Shown here one piece after another: positions 41,364-54,411 of a stretch of DNA of 64,000 nt. The stretch spans positions 961,904,097 through 961,968,096 of the forward strand of contig OY728121.1 of NCBI GenBank assembly GCA_963277665.1, read 5' to 3'. Source of the DNA: Viscum album (lineage: Eukaryota > Streptophyta > Magnoliopsida > Santalales > Viscaceae). The notes under the pieces were generated by a model. The model was not told where the DNA came from. It searched no databases and saw only the letters and a list, made by a program, of their open reading frames with translations. The translations under genes and the position numbers were made by a program. Position 1 is the first letter of the stretch, and every line of letters begins with the position of its first letter.

Positions 41364-42087
41364 CCCCAGATGACATTATTCAATGGTGATATAGAACAAG
41401 GTACAACACCATCTCCATTAACGACCGATAAACAGTCCAAAAAATTAAATGATACTTTCATTGTTTTCAGTAAAACTTTTTTGAAAAACCTTACAAAATA
41501 GGTTGGAAAAAAATATCAGTTTTTTTGAATTACAACACTAGAATTGTTTATATATCAGAAATTTTCTTGGTATCATGCACATAAAAAAATGCATGTGATA
41601 GTGTTATTACACGTTACTAAATGAACCATGAAAAACAAAATATGGAATTAAGACTAGGTTGGACATGACTGACATGAGGATAAGAGAAGAGTAGGTACCT
41701 GTGAAGGGTGAAAGTTGAAATTTTCTTCTTCTAGAGGCTTACACTCTATCAAAGCAAGAAAATTTCCAAATTTTCAACTTCTTTAATGGTGTAAAGTTTC
41801 CAGAGAGGCATTCATCAAATATCAGGAATTTCGTATCAATGACCAATTTGAAGTTAAAGGGTCTAAAATCACAAGACTGTCATGTTTTTATGTATGTTTC
41901 AATGCCCATGGATTTATTTTTCATTATGCATAAAAATGAATGATGCACATTATCCAGGATTTGTTTCTTTTTTAAAGTCATATGCAATAAAGCTATAGAC
42001 CCGATGAAGCTTCCAATAATGAATAAAGAAATTGAAGTCATATTATGCGAATTAGATATGTTCTTCCAACCATAATTTTTTGATATA
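41364..42087 (+). pseudogene. CACTA transposase, middle part
   Basis: Resumes after the gypsy insert (PDDIIQW). From about 41735 it reads QIFNFFNGVKFPERHSSN and IRNFVSMTNLKLKGLKSQDC, the conserved TNP2-DUF4218 junction, then DPMKLPIMNKEIEVILCELD at about 41998-42060. Frames shift between pieces, so it is decayed. Confidence 0.75.
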
Positions 42088-42339
42088 ATGGTTCACCTAA
42101 TAGTTCACTTGGTTAGAGACATTAAACTACATGGTCTTATACATCACAAATGGATGTATCTCATTGAACAATATATGAAGATTTTGAAAGGGCATGTCAT
42201 GAATCGAAGTTATCCAGAAGGTTTTATTGTAGAGAGATATATTTTTGATGATGTTGTTAAATTCTATATCGACTACCTATCAGATATTGATAGCATCAAT
42301 CTCCCAAAATATTGTCACAACAGACACCTTGTGGGGTGA
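42088..42339 (+). pseudogene. CACTA DUF4218 domain
   Basis: MVHLIVHLVRDIKLHG, WMYLIEQYMKILKGHVMN, RSYPEGFIVERYIFDDVVKF and YLSDIDSINLP are the core of DUF4218, a domain fused to TNP2 transposases of CACTA elements with no known biochemical role. It is open across the domain, then stops at 42337. Confidence 0.88.
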
Positions 42340-42839
42340 AGATATTTCCAGAAGATTTGTTGTTACAATTATCATTACAGTGTGGTAAAATTTTACATTT
42401 ACATTTCATATAATATTATAGAATTTTCTTCATTTGTTGAAACCCATAAAGTAATTCTTAGCCATTTTAATCTTTTAATGGATGAAATATGAACATTAAA
42501 AACAAATAATCAACAACTTATAGGATGATATCAATATCATATTTTTAATGAGTTATCTGCAAATCCAAATTCAATTTCAATGGACATCCAGATGACCAAG
42601 TGAAAATGCATTATCATATAATGGTTATGAAATTAATGATTATACATTATATATAAAGGAATCATATGAATGCAGTATGATAAAAAAAGAAGAGTTAATC
42701 TTACAGCAGAAACTATGCATGTATCTGGTACATTGGACATAAATCCAATTTACTAAAATATTCCATACTTAAAAATCATCCTAAAAATATATATGTTATA
42801 TTATACAAAATTTCAAGTTCCACTTTTCCATTAACAATG

Positions 42840-43830
42840 GGTTTAAAATAGAAGTGCATTTAATGTCGATAAATTGGGCTTCATGAAGGTGAATTTCAGC
42901 ATAGAAGGGTCAACGATGAACTGTTCATAATGGAATCACATATAGTGAAAGTATTTTATGTCCCATATTATAGAAACAATTTTTTTTCAATTATTCTATT
43001 AGTGACTAAAAAAACTGTAGGATCAGAATAAAATTCAATTGAAGATGACCCTTTCATTAAGAAATCACAATCATTTCACAATGGTCCCAATGTAGGAAAT
43101 GTCTTGTACGTCAAAGGCGACCCCAAGGAGGGTATTTGGATACCCTTTAGAGGAGCTAGATCCCTTTAATATTTAAAGAAAAAAATTAATGAATAGGTTA
43201 ATGTTTTTTTAATATACAAAGATTTTCCTTATAATATTATGTTTTCACTACTGAATTTACATAATCTAATTTAAATATTTCACTAATCATGAAAAAATTG
43301 ATTCTCCACATGTTGATGCTACCAATATCAAAGAAAAAACACACCTATAATGTTGAAATTAAGGAATTTTAAGAGGATGACAACATGTGGATAGAAAAAA
43401 AAGAGCGACATAGCACCACTATGTTAATAAAAGTTATTAAGGAAAGAGGAAAAAGTATAAAATTCAAGGTTGGGTGGAATCAATATGGATAACCTGTTGG
43501 CCCCAATAAGCTAATTTTCATTAGTTACATTAGGATCACAACTTGAATACATGTGCCAATTGATATAGATACATGGAATAATGTTCCACCTACATTGAAG
43601 ATAATCACTTAGGTATACATTTGGGTAACATTATGATATAGTTTCTCCATTTTAATGAAAAATAATATAATGAAATTTTGATTTACTTTTCAGTATCCCT
43701 TTCATACCATGTTTATTTTAGATGATTCTGATAATAAATTTATATTAATGGTTTCTAGAAAGGCTCATAGAGCCTTTTAGACACTTATGACAAAGTGATA
43801 TCTCAAGTATGCGGAGGGAAAAGTAAACCT
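42840..43830 (+). pseudogene. CACTA DUF4216 and C-terminal remnants
   Basis: Weak similarity to DUF4216 (sequence around 42880-43170) and to the CACTA C-terminal region (about 43440-43790: GPNKLIFISYIR, then VPIDIDTWNNVPPTLK, then KFILMVSRKAHRAF). Many stops. The order agrees with other plant CACTA elements. Confidence 0.5.
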
Positions 43831-46800
43831 ACACCCATCATCTATGCATAAACACATGATAAAATAAAAAACATAGAATTATTTTATTGGCTGTTGTGGG
43901 GATGAATCAAAAGGGACCATATTTCTAGATTCCTCCCTTTGTGTTTTCTTAGGGTTTGGAGGAATCATGAAAGAGTTTAGTGGTTTTCTGGAGGGAAAAT
44001 ATGAGTTCTCTCCCACGTGAGAGCCACCACACTATAACAAAGGCCATGGGGATCAACTGTTTAGTGTTGGGTGCACCGTGCGTAGTGAAACAACCATGAT
44101 GGTAGTAATTTTAATGGAGAGTCCATCTATGTAAAACGATCAAGGAAAATTCCTAAGGTGTTGGGTGTGTTGGAACACAAGGGCGTGGTGAGGCCGATGA
44201 CATAAGTGAGGGAGGAAAAAAACGAGTGAGGGGTCACTATGCCATAGTGCATGGTGTTGTTGATGTTATGGGTGATTTTAGTTTCATGTAGAGGTAAGGT
44301 GATATTCCTAAAAGCTACACTTGGGTATAGTTTGGTTTTATATTTTCATATAGGAAATCTGATGTCGTGTAAAGGTAAGCCTGATTCTCTTGAGTTGTGT
44401 AAAGGTAGATAGATTTCACTTGAGGAACCTAATTTTTTTAATCATATGTAAATGTAGTATTCATATCATGTGTGGGTAGATCCTTCACCGCATTAGGGTA
44501 ACACTATTTTGAATGGATCACATGAGAGTAACTAGCTACATAAGGGTAAACTATATTACCCTTGCACATCACACTCCTCTCATGTGAGTGTAAACTTTTT
44601 TCACATCATATCCTATTTCCCTTCCTAGTTTTGTTCTGCAACTCGTTTTATGAAAAATAAGGAAATATTAAATGAAAATAATTTATTTTAAATATGTAGT
44701 GATGAAGATGGAAATAATATTTAATATTTCTAAATTACCTCAGTTTTAAATTGGTATTTTAAGGGAATTAAATAGAAACCAATTATTTTGAATTAAAATG
44801 GGAGTTTGGATGTGTCTTTGGGGGATATATAGGTAAAATGATATTGATAGTTTCTAAAACAATTTTATCCCTCTATTCGAGTTTCTTGCATCCTCTCAAT
44901 CTTGGGAGAACTAATACTTCTATTCAAGTATTTCAACCCTTATTTTTGATTCAGTCTAAAGCTCCTCCTATTTTTCCAAACCTACATGCATCACACCTTT
45001 TCCTCTATTGGTGCATCATGTGCAAGGATTCATTATAGGAAGGAGATTCATGACCTTATAATTTTAATTTTTATAGATTTTGAAGACTACAATTCTTTTT
45101 ATTCACTGTTTAATTATCATGATTCAACTTAAAGAAGATAAAATAAAATGCAAGATGATATTGGGGATAGGGAAGAGGTGCACAAGTATTTTATCTGTAT
45201 CCCAACATTATTTTCATTTTATTTTACTATTGATATATATATATATATTGAGATAAAGGAATGAAAAATTAAAGAAGAATATGATAAAAAGGGAAATAGA
45301 ATCCAAGATTATGAAATAACATGTACACTTAAATATTCTGTGATAACCAAACCCATTTATTTAAATTGAAGAAAACTGCTGCATGTTTGTTTATTGAGAT
45401 AAACCCTCTTTATTATTGTGAAAAAATTTCCATTGAAATCTCAATTTTTTCTTGTTTAAATTTTTTGAACTATTCATATGAAATATTGTTGTGTTTAAAT
45501 GTAGTAATCACTTGGAATAAATAATTAGTAAGTGAAGTTGGTAACTATACAGGATGTTTGAATAATTGGGACTTGAACTATGTGGATGTTGTCCCATATA
45601 GTGTATATACTTGGAAATATTATTGTTACTTTTTGATATGTGTCTAGGGTTATAATATGTGATGTGATTGTGGATAGATATTGTGATGATAAGTGTTGTG
45701 GATGGTTTATGGAGGAGGGGATGATTATGGTGCATCAGTTAATATAATGCATGGACTATTAAATATGAGGTGGTTGGTATATATAATATAGGTTGTTAGT
45801 GATACTTGGTAGTATGGTATGGGATGGAATTAATAAATTTGGAAATTGGAATGTGGTGGGAATAAATGTAATGGTGGGATTCATATTTAATATGGAAAGT
45901 GGTAAGTTTGAAATAAATGGATGCATGAAATAATCTAAATATAAATATTTGGAATGACTAGACAATGGAAGGAATAAATATGGGTGATAGCTGATAGTGG
46001 GTTTTCATTAAATATGGGGAATAAATGGATTAATGAACCTAATACTAACTGGTTAATTGAAATCTATGTTTTAATAAATGAATGAATAAAAGTGGAACTG
46101 CAGTTGGTTTTTAAAAATATTTTTTTGTTTATCAGATGGTTTATGTTATAGAGGAAATAATGATTATGGATGTGTAATGATGATGAAGTGGTAGAATAAA
46201 TGAGTTGTTTTAAGGATTTGTTTTTACACCCCTAGGTCGGTATCTATGTGTGAATATCTAATCATGTATTTTCTTGTGATTTCTAAATGAACCCCACATG
46301 AGTTGATTATTTTATACCAACACTAAATGTTTTGGTCCCAAGTGTTTTCTCTAATATCCTTGATGGTGAAGGCAGATGAATGAATCCCACCTCTTCCCAA
46401 TTCTCCTTTTGTAAGTATACTATTTTTGATGAACCAAAGATGATAAGATAATATAAGGTATAGAAGTGGAATGTGGTGTTCCTGATAATACAGTGATGTG
46501 GGGATAATAGATATATGGTGAGGGTCATGCATGGTAAGAGGAGGGTACAGGGTTTATGTCCTTCAAGTTTATGATATACTAAAACTCTTATTATGAGATG
46601 ATGAATGTGTATGTGATGTGGTGATGATGTAATCATCTAGTATGTTTATTTACTCGATGCCAACATGATATGTTGGAACTTGTGAGAGTTGGGGTTGGAA
46701 TGGTTGAAACTTGACCCACATTAGGAAAAAATGGATAAGAGCACAAGATGTTTGACATTGCGGTGTGAAATTAGAAAAAAAATTAGGGAATTGGTTGGGG

Positions 46801-46849
46801 GGAGACAATGATTATTTTCTTCTCATATTATCATATTATAATTAGATAT
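43831..46849. other. Unassigned AT-rich repetitive DNA
   Basis: At 44285-44580 a loose repeat of gtgtaaaggta / cataagggtaa type recurs six to seven times. Similar aagggta motifs occur in the Sirevirus-like LTR at 58100-58500, so this may be an old LTR fragment. A short (TA)n lies at 45234-45248. No gene recognised. Confidence 0.4.
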
Positions 46850-46857
46850 CCACTTGA

Positions 46858-46990
46858 AGGTGGTAGTGTGGCTAGGGTGGGTAGATTTTGAGGTGGTGGT
46901 CATGGGTTCGAGTCCCCATACCAGTTTTATTCCCCTTTTCATGTGTGCAAGGGTGGTATAATCATATATATTATTCTAGTATACTTGGAA
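46858..46990 (+). repeat. SINE-like unit with RNA polymerase III promoter boxes
   Basis: A box tggctagggtgg at 46869-46880 and an exact B-box consensus, ggttcgagtcc, at 46905-46915, 36 bp apart, as in tRNA-derived plant SINEs. There is no cloverleaf, so it is not a tRNA gene. The 3' end is uncertain. Confidence 0.55.
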
Positions 46991-47920
46991 ATGATACTTG
47001 GAGAGTGAGTTTTTTTTAGGCTGTAAGTGGTTAGTTTACCAAATAGGTTCATATTGCTTCTACTCTTTACTCATTAGAACATTAATGTGCTTTTCAAACA
47101 TTTTCCTGAGAGGTATTGAGGAGGATCCTATTGATTATACATGTTATGATCACCCCTATATATATATATTCCAAGTGATTAAGAGTGATTGGTTGAATAA
47201 TCTAGATCATAATAGCTTAAAGTGAAGAATTTTTATTGGAGTTACTGCTTAGGAGTTTTGGATTTTATTTTGAAGATGTATTCTTTATGACATGACATGC
47301 ATTTATTTATTTATTTATATGGGATCCTGGTTTATTTATATGATGTGGTGTAGATTTTTGGATTTCATCTTATCTCTTTTACTTAACTTATATATAAGGG
47401 TAATGCCTCCCAATGTGTGTTTTACACCCTTAGTGCTAGTTGCCAACCTAGGGCTTATCAGAGGTTGGATTTGAGGACCACTCCTTCTCTTCATTTCCAA
47501 CCCATGAGGGGTACTAGTAGAGGGGGTAGGGTCATGAAATATTGGTTTCAAATATGACTATTGGGAGATAAGATAGGCAATAGGGTTATAAACTATGAGG
47601 ACTGTGTGGGTTGGTAAGGAAACAATACCAATTGAGCTTAGTGCATGACTTAGTCTAGAGAAATTGGCTAGGACATGAGATTTAGGCCCCCCTATGATTC
47701 AATTCAAGGACTATGAGTGTACCAAATGACTGATATAAGTGATTATTCTTGTAAGGTAGAAACCTAGTAAAGGTAAATTCACCATTATTGTTTTCACTTG
47801 TGTTTTAATTTGGGAAATTAAATAAAACTAATTAAATAAATTTGAATTAATTCCATACGAACAGGGTTAGGGATTTATCTTGTGATGGTAACATATGTTA
47901 TGGATTGAAGCATATAAAGA
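46991..47920. other. Unassigned AT-rich DNA before the copia element
   Basis: No convincing gene or element. The stretch 47400-47470 is less AT-rich but carries no motif I know. Confidence 0.4.
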
Positions 47921-47925
47921 TGGGG
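47921..47925. repeat. Left 5-bp TSD of the old copia element
   Basis: tgggg, matching 55407-55411. Confidence 0.65.
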
Positions 47926-48990
47926 TATTGGTTAGAGTAGGATGGAAAGAGGGGATGGATTTACTTTTTATAAATTTAAATAAATACAATGATAAAATTA
48001 AGTGATAACTAAAATTTAAAAGATAATGTACAACATAATAAAATAAATGATAAGATAAAGAGATAAATGAGTTTGACCAATACTCAATTTGAGTGCCTAC
48101 ACCACCTCCCTTCAAAAGATTTAGGGTTCCATTATCACTTGGATTTAATGTTATCCAATCATCTGAAACAACCATGATTTTTTATTAGTTTTAGTTATAA
48201 TCCCAATACAAAGTATAACACTTATTATTTAATTGTTATAGAAAGAAACCCAAAACCACTCACTTTAGTGGTAGTGAGCACCCAAGAAGAAGAATAAAAG
48301 AGAGAGGTGTATTTAGAAAAAAAATTATAGCATAATATCATTTCTCTCAACAAGAATGAAATGAAAAAATGATAAAAATAGAGATAAATGGATGAGAGTG
48401 AAAAATATTACAATAAAGAAGCACAAATATATATTATGTGAAGGCACAATAGTAACCAGTAGGTAACCATGTCTTCTAATACTTTATGGGAGTGTATTTA
48501 TATACCAATGAGGCCCCTTTATGATTTTAGAGTTGTTGGGAGTCTAAAAGATCTATTTGTAGGTGAAATAGGTTTGAGGGGATAACCTATAATGACTAGT
48601 TTTACTTTCTAGAAAAATTCCATTAGCCGTCCTCTAGGCTCCACTAGATGGTTCATGAGCTATTCTGCACTTCCCAGATGGTCAATGGGTGAGGAAATGT
48701 GTAGGTGCCACTATCTTTCTCATCAGTGGGACGATGAGGTTAGATAGTGTGCATGTTCCACTATCTAACACATCAATTGATCAGTAGTTTGCTTCCAGTT
48801 GGATGATAGAAATTCCTAGTGAGGGCCTTCAAAATGGACTTCTAAAATCCTCTTGAACCTATCAATTGATCAGTCAAAATACTAACTTGATATCCAATCA
48901 TAATAATTGAAATATACTCAAATGAAATGGTTTAAAAAATAAATGGTGTTTGTGATCATTAAAACATCTAAGAGAGTGAGAGGTATAATA
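47926..48990 (-). repeat. 3' LTR of the old copia element
   Basis: Shares with the right LTR ccaatactcaatttgagtgc, tagtggtagtgagcaccca and attacaataaagaagcacaa. About 70 bp longer than its partner, partly from an extra imperfect repeat at about 48660-48780. Confidence 0.8.
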
Positions 48991-49699
48991 ATTTATCCCC
49001 TTTTGATGATCACAAACACTTGAAATAAAAGGTAAGTTGAGAGTTAACAATAAAAGAAAATATTCTTTTCAAATAAATATATACAAGGTAATTTCTAAAT
49101 AAATTTCAATATTTTATAATGAAATTTTAATGATACTTCAAAATGGGTTTCAATACTCAAAAATTTAAAAATGAGATCAAAACAATTGACATTCAAAATT
49201 AATATAATGTAATATTAAATATTTAAAAGGATAATTAAAAAAGTCTTAAAAAAATAAAATGTGAAATGGATTTTAATAAATATAATAACCATAAAACAAA
49301 TAAATTTTAGAAGTATTTGAAACAAATAAAATAATTTTATTTAGACTTTCAAACCTCTATAGAAATAAAAGAATTGATATCTTTACACCCCTTTGTGATT
49401 ATCAAATAAACTCATAAATAAGGTCAGATAGAAAAGTATAATCCATGAATAAGATAAATATAGCCAAACATACCACATAACAAATCCAATAACCTTCCCA
49501 TAATAATAATAAAAAAAGATTCATGGAGATATAAATGATATTTATAAAAATAATACAGAATTAAAATATAAATATAATTTAATACTTAATGAAATATATA
49601 ATAAAATTGAATTTAGATATATTTTTTAAAAGGAAAGGATAAATCTCATGTTTTCCTGAGTTAAAAGTAATCATCCTAAGAAATATATACCTAACCCAC

Positions 49700-51110
49700 C
49701 ATAATAAAATCAAAACGTTCTAATGTAAAGGGTTTTGTAAAAATTTCGGATAATTGAATATCTGTGCTAATAAATTCTAATACGATATACACCTTTTGAA
49801 AGTGATCTATCAAAAAGTGGTGCCTAAGATCAATTTCCTTAATATGGATGTTTTGAATGGGATTCTTATAAAAACTAATTACACTAGTGTTATCACATTT
49901 GATAGGAACATTGTCGTATGCTATCCCGTAATCTAAGAGAGCGTTTTGTATCCAAATAATTTTTTGTTCAAAAACTCCATGAGAACATATATTCCACTTT
50001 AGACATATAAATAGAAATGGAGTTTTAATTATTTACACTCCAAGAGACTAAGTATTTTCCAAGTAGGTGACAAGTCACACTAGTAATTTTTCTATATAAT
50101 TTACATCCTCCAAAACCAACATCCAAAAAACTAGTAAGTTCAAATGAAGTATATTTTAAATAAAATAAAACAAGGTTTTTATAACCTTTTAAATACTTTA
50201 ATATTATTTTAAGAGTTTTTTAAATGATATTAATTAGGATTGGATTGAAAATGAGTATTAATAAAAATACTAAACATAGTGTCTATACATGCCACAATAA
50301 GGTAAATAAGACTCCTAATAATACCTCTATAAATCTTATTATCAATAGATTTACTGATTTCATCTAATGATAGATTACAAGAAGTAATTATAGGTGTAAT
50401 TATTTACTTGAATTTATCCATTCCAAAATGATTTAATAGTTCATTTGTGTATTTTACTTATCATAGAAAAATACCATCATTATTTTTAGAAATTTGAAAA
50501 CCAAGAAAGAAGTTTAATTCTACCATAAAACTCATATCAAATTATTTTCTCAATAAATAAAAAAAATTTATTAAAAATAGATTATTTTGTATAATAATAA
50601 ATAATTTCATTGATATATATTTTACTAATAATAAATCCTTTGAAATATATTTTAAAAAAATTAGAATAGACTTTTCCCATTTTAAAATAATTTGCTAAGA
50701 GGTATTTGGTTAATCAATCAGACCAAGCCCAGGGGGATCACTTCAAACCCTAAGGAGAATTGGTTAATTTAAAAAAATGATTTGGATATTTTTATTCTAA
50801 AAATTTGGGTAGTTTTTCAAAAAATAACTTTTTGGTAATAAAACCATTAAAAACTGAAATTTTAACATCCATTTGAAAAATATTAAATTTAAATGGTCAG
50901 TGAATGAAAATAAGATTCTAATAGACTCAAGATATGTGATGGATTCAAAGGTCTAATCTTAATCAATTCACACTTCTTTATTATAAACATTCTCTATGAG
51001 TCTATATTTGTTATGAGTGATGTTACCTTACTCATCTAATTTGTTCATGAAAACCCATTTGATACCAATAATGGTATGATCATTGAGTCTTTCAATAATA
51101 TTAAAAATGT
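49700..51110 (-). pseudogene. Copia reverse transcriptase and RNase H remnants
   Basis: From the N-terminus (right): NWVLIMQEYLNQFKRN and IIGIKWVFMNKLDE (reverse-transcriptase entry, 51028-51384 together with the IN-RT linker). Then a degenerate DVK...NGFI stretch near 50840-50890. RNase H follows at about 49740-49980, with QKIIWIQNALLDYG, CDNTSVISFYKNP and IDLRHHFL. All pieces lie on the minus strand, with stops between them. Confidence 0.8.
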
Positions 51111-51384
51111 AGTTCCTTTTAAATTGGTTCAAATATTCTTGCATTATAAGAACCCAATTTTCATCATTAATGAAATCATAAATATTTAAGGGTTTTAGGA
51201 ATGAAACAAAAGCACGATTTCCAACCTCATTTAAAACAGAACTTGTAGTATGAGTACTGACTTGCAAATAACCAATAATTTTTTCTAAAAGATACTCCTT
51301 AGACTTCACCCATGCCTTAGGTAATGGGTTTGATAGTGGATCTTCCTTAAATTCAATATCATTATAAGGGGATGGTTCATTCAA
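51111..51384 (-). pseudogene. Copia integrase-RT linker with start of RT
   Basis: Open minus-strand stretch NRAFVSFLKPLNIYDFIND, typical of the copia linker just upstream of reverse transcriptase. Confidence 0.7.
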
Positions 51385-51599
51385 GTCTAAATTTTCTATG
51401 TCAATATTAATATAATTAATTTATGGGTGATATTTTGGAAAATTATTATCAAATTTGATATGTATGGATTATTCTATGTTCTTGGTCCTTTTATTAAATA
51501 TTTTGTTTTCTTTACATAAGTTAGAGAACCCAATAAAAATACCTTCATTGTATTTGGGAAATTTTTTTCCTAAGTTTTATTTGGTGTTAAGAATATAGA

Positions 51600-52330
51600 A
51601 TTTACGCCCAAACACCTTAAAATAGCTTACTTTTACTATTTTAATTTCTAAAGATCACAGGGGGTCTTACTAAGGATTGGTCTTATGAGAACACAATTCA
51701 AGGTATAACAATAAGTATTGACTACCTTGACCCAAAAATATTGATATAGTTTAAATTTATTAGAGAGAGTTATTTTAATCACTTATAGAGTTTGATTCCA
51801 TCTTTTAATAACCACATTTCTTGGGGGATTATAAGAAGCAAAAAAATAAAGATTATAACCTTGAGAATTATAAAGTTCATCAAAGTTATTATTTTCCAAA
51901 CTCCCCCGTGATGACTCCGAATGAGTATGATATTATACCCTTTTTCATTTTTAACTTTCTTGGTATATTTAATAAATACTTTACAAGACTCCTTTTTATG
52001 AGTCACGAAATAAACCCATTTAAATCTTGTATAATCATCAACAATTATAAAATTTTAAGATTTATATCCTATACTTGAAACTAGGGTTGTTCTAAATAAA
52101 TTAAGATATACAAGATTAAGGGACTTTGAGGCAGAAACATCCTTTTTAAATTAAAGGAAGATTTATGATGCTTACCAAATGGTAAGGCTCACACACAATG
52201 TCATTTTTGAAATAAAATTTAGGAAAATATTATACTAGTTCATTTTGGTTGAGTTTGAAAAGTGTGTGTGTGATATAATATGACCAACGTGCCTATTCCA
52301 TAACCACGAATCAATATATTTTTCATTAAG
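51600..52330 (-). pseudogene. Copia integrase remnant
   Basis: GAG-pre-integrase motif near 52265-52320 (DSWLWNRHVGH, normally LWHxRLGH). The integrase core follows at 51779-52006: KVFIKYTKKVKNEKGYN, then IRSHHGG where active members have SD(H/R)GG, so the second catalytic Asp is lost. Confidence 0.78.
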
Positions 52331-54400
52331 ACATTTAAAAAGTTTGATAGTAAGATATTTTAAATCAATAACATAAACATTTTGAAATTGATAAGATAAA
52401 AATAAAATATTTCATTTGGAGTCAAAAACATTACAAACATCATTTTCAAAAGAAACATTAAAACCACCATCATAAAATTATCAAATACTAAGAAAATTAT
52501 GATTTAATACATCAACATATAAAACATATTTAATAATTTTATAATTTAAAAACCAATAGTACCAATTTCAATGATATTACTCCTTGAGTTATCACCAAAG
52601 GTCACATGGCCTCCATAAAGATTTTCAAGATGGTTGAACTCATATTAGTCACTGCACATGTGTCTTGAGAACCTGATATCCAAGTACTATATATATCCTT
52701 GGTATTTTCTCTTGATAAATTTCTTATATAAAATAATCATGATACTAAAGACTTTGGTACCCAAATAAATTTAGGTCCACTAATGTTAACTAAAAGTTAA
52801 TTTTGAACAAATATTTGATTTGTATAAGTTTTTCCAAAAAAAATATTGGAAGGGAGATATACCCTTTTTAGACCACCATATAGATCTTTTTTTGAATCAT
52901 ATTCATTAATAAAATGACTGGTTTTGTAATAATTATTGAAAAAATTAATTTGAGATAATCCTCTTATAAAATTAGTTTTTTTAGAGGTTCTATCTTGATT
53001 AGAAAACCCAAATCCAAAATGATTTTATCATGATGTTGGGAACCCATAATTTTATTTAAATTCTGTTCATGTTGGGTGAACTTAGAAAGAATATTTTTAA
53101 TCTCCTTAAGAGTAGATTCTAATTTATATATATATATTTTTCTCTTTTATTTTTTAGGATAATTTATCCTTTTCTTTAGAGATTTGATCCTTATCATTAA
53201 TTACTTGATTATATTTCTTTTTAATGTCTTTGAATTTTTTTAGAAAGTTCAAAAAACCCATCCTTAATTTGATATATAAAATTTAAGATCTTTAAAATTT
53301 AAATTAAATGAAGAACAAGAATATATGATAAAATTTACATCATCATTTAACTCAATTTGGGCCATGAGATATTTAGCACTATCATCACTTGATTCAATAG
53401 AGGAGAGGGAGTCACCACTATCACTCCATTTAGAAACTTTTTAGGATTTCTTAATTTTATTATTTTATTTCATCTTCTTTTTAAATATGGGGAACTTAGG
53501 TTTGATGCGTCCCTTATTATTAACTCCATATAAAGTTACCGTTATTTCTCCATGTTTATTATCCTTTTTAGCATGATGAAAATACTTCTTCTTCCTCGTG
53601 AATTTTTTCATCTTCTTGGATAAGTGATCAATTTCACATCAATACTAAAAGAGTAATCATCAATTGCCTTAAATGCTATAGTATTATTTTCCTTTAATTC
53701 CTTTTATTCCTTGGAATACTTTTTCATTTCATTAATGATATATGTAATGAGTGACTCAATAAGTTCTTTTACTGACATGTTATTTATATCTTTTTCTTAT
53801 TAAATTACCATAACTTGGGTGACCAAGAACCTAAAAATACCCAAAGTATCATAAGAATTTATATAGTAATAACATCACCAAGATATTTTATACAATTGAA
53901 AATATCATTAAAGAGAGTAAAAATTTATTTAATGGATTCATTAGAAAGAATGCTAAAGATTCCAAAGTTTTGATGATACATGTCAAGTATAGTGTCCTTG
54001 AACTTCTTAGTGACATTGTGCATGATTTCAAGAAGTTTCCAAATTTCATGTGAAGTTATTCATATGGAAATATGTTTAAATTAATTGTGTTGCAACCAAA
54101 AATGAAGGTAATTAAGGGAATTTAATTCAAACTCAAAGGTTTCAATATCATCGAGAGTCCATTTATCTTATGATTCCTTGGAAGATATATAACCATGCAT
54201 GAAAATTTTAAAAATGAGATAAACAATGATTCTAAGAAATATATACATGCATTTTTTCTGATAACTATAATCTAATACATAAAAGAATGGATCTTGAACC
54301 ATTGAATGTACCTAGGGATCACCTTGGGTGTTATAGGAAGTGGTCATCTTTTATTGCCATTCCTTGAAGCCGATTAAGGTTTAGAAATGATGTATGTATT
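52331..54400 (-). pseudogene. Copia gag and protease region, heavily decayed
   Basis: Minus-strand positions right after the primer-binding site should hold gag. Lys-rich and Ser/Glu-rich stretches are visible, but I could not identify a zinc knuckle or the protease triad reliably. Confidence 0.45.
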
Positions 54401-54411
54401 TGATACCAATT

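Larger units (their letters stand above)
27256..43830 (+). mobile_element. CACTA (En/Spm) DNA transposon, decayed and split by a gypsy retrotransposon
   Basis: The left end begins CACTATATTACC at 27256, followed by subterminal repeats of the type accagcgtcaataaa, agtgctaataaa and agcgctgataaaa. Such repeats (binding sites of TNPA-like proteins in En/Spm) mark CACTA ends. The coding region carries the TNP2 family domains in order: transposase-associated domain, TNP2 core, then, after the gypsy insert, DUF4218 and DUF4216. I could not find the right CACTA end, so the right limit is only the last coding similarity. Confidence 0.72.

Noticed and set aside
46858..46930. A tRNA gene
   Set aside because: Pol III boxes are present, but no acceptor stem or anticodon arm pairing can be drawn.
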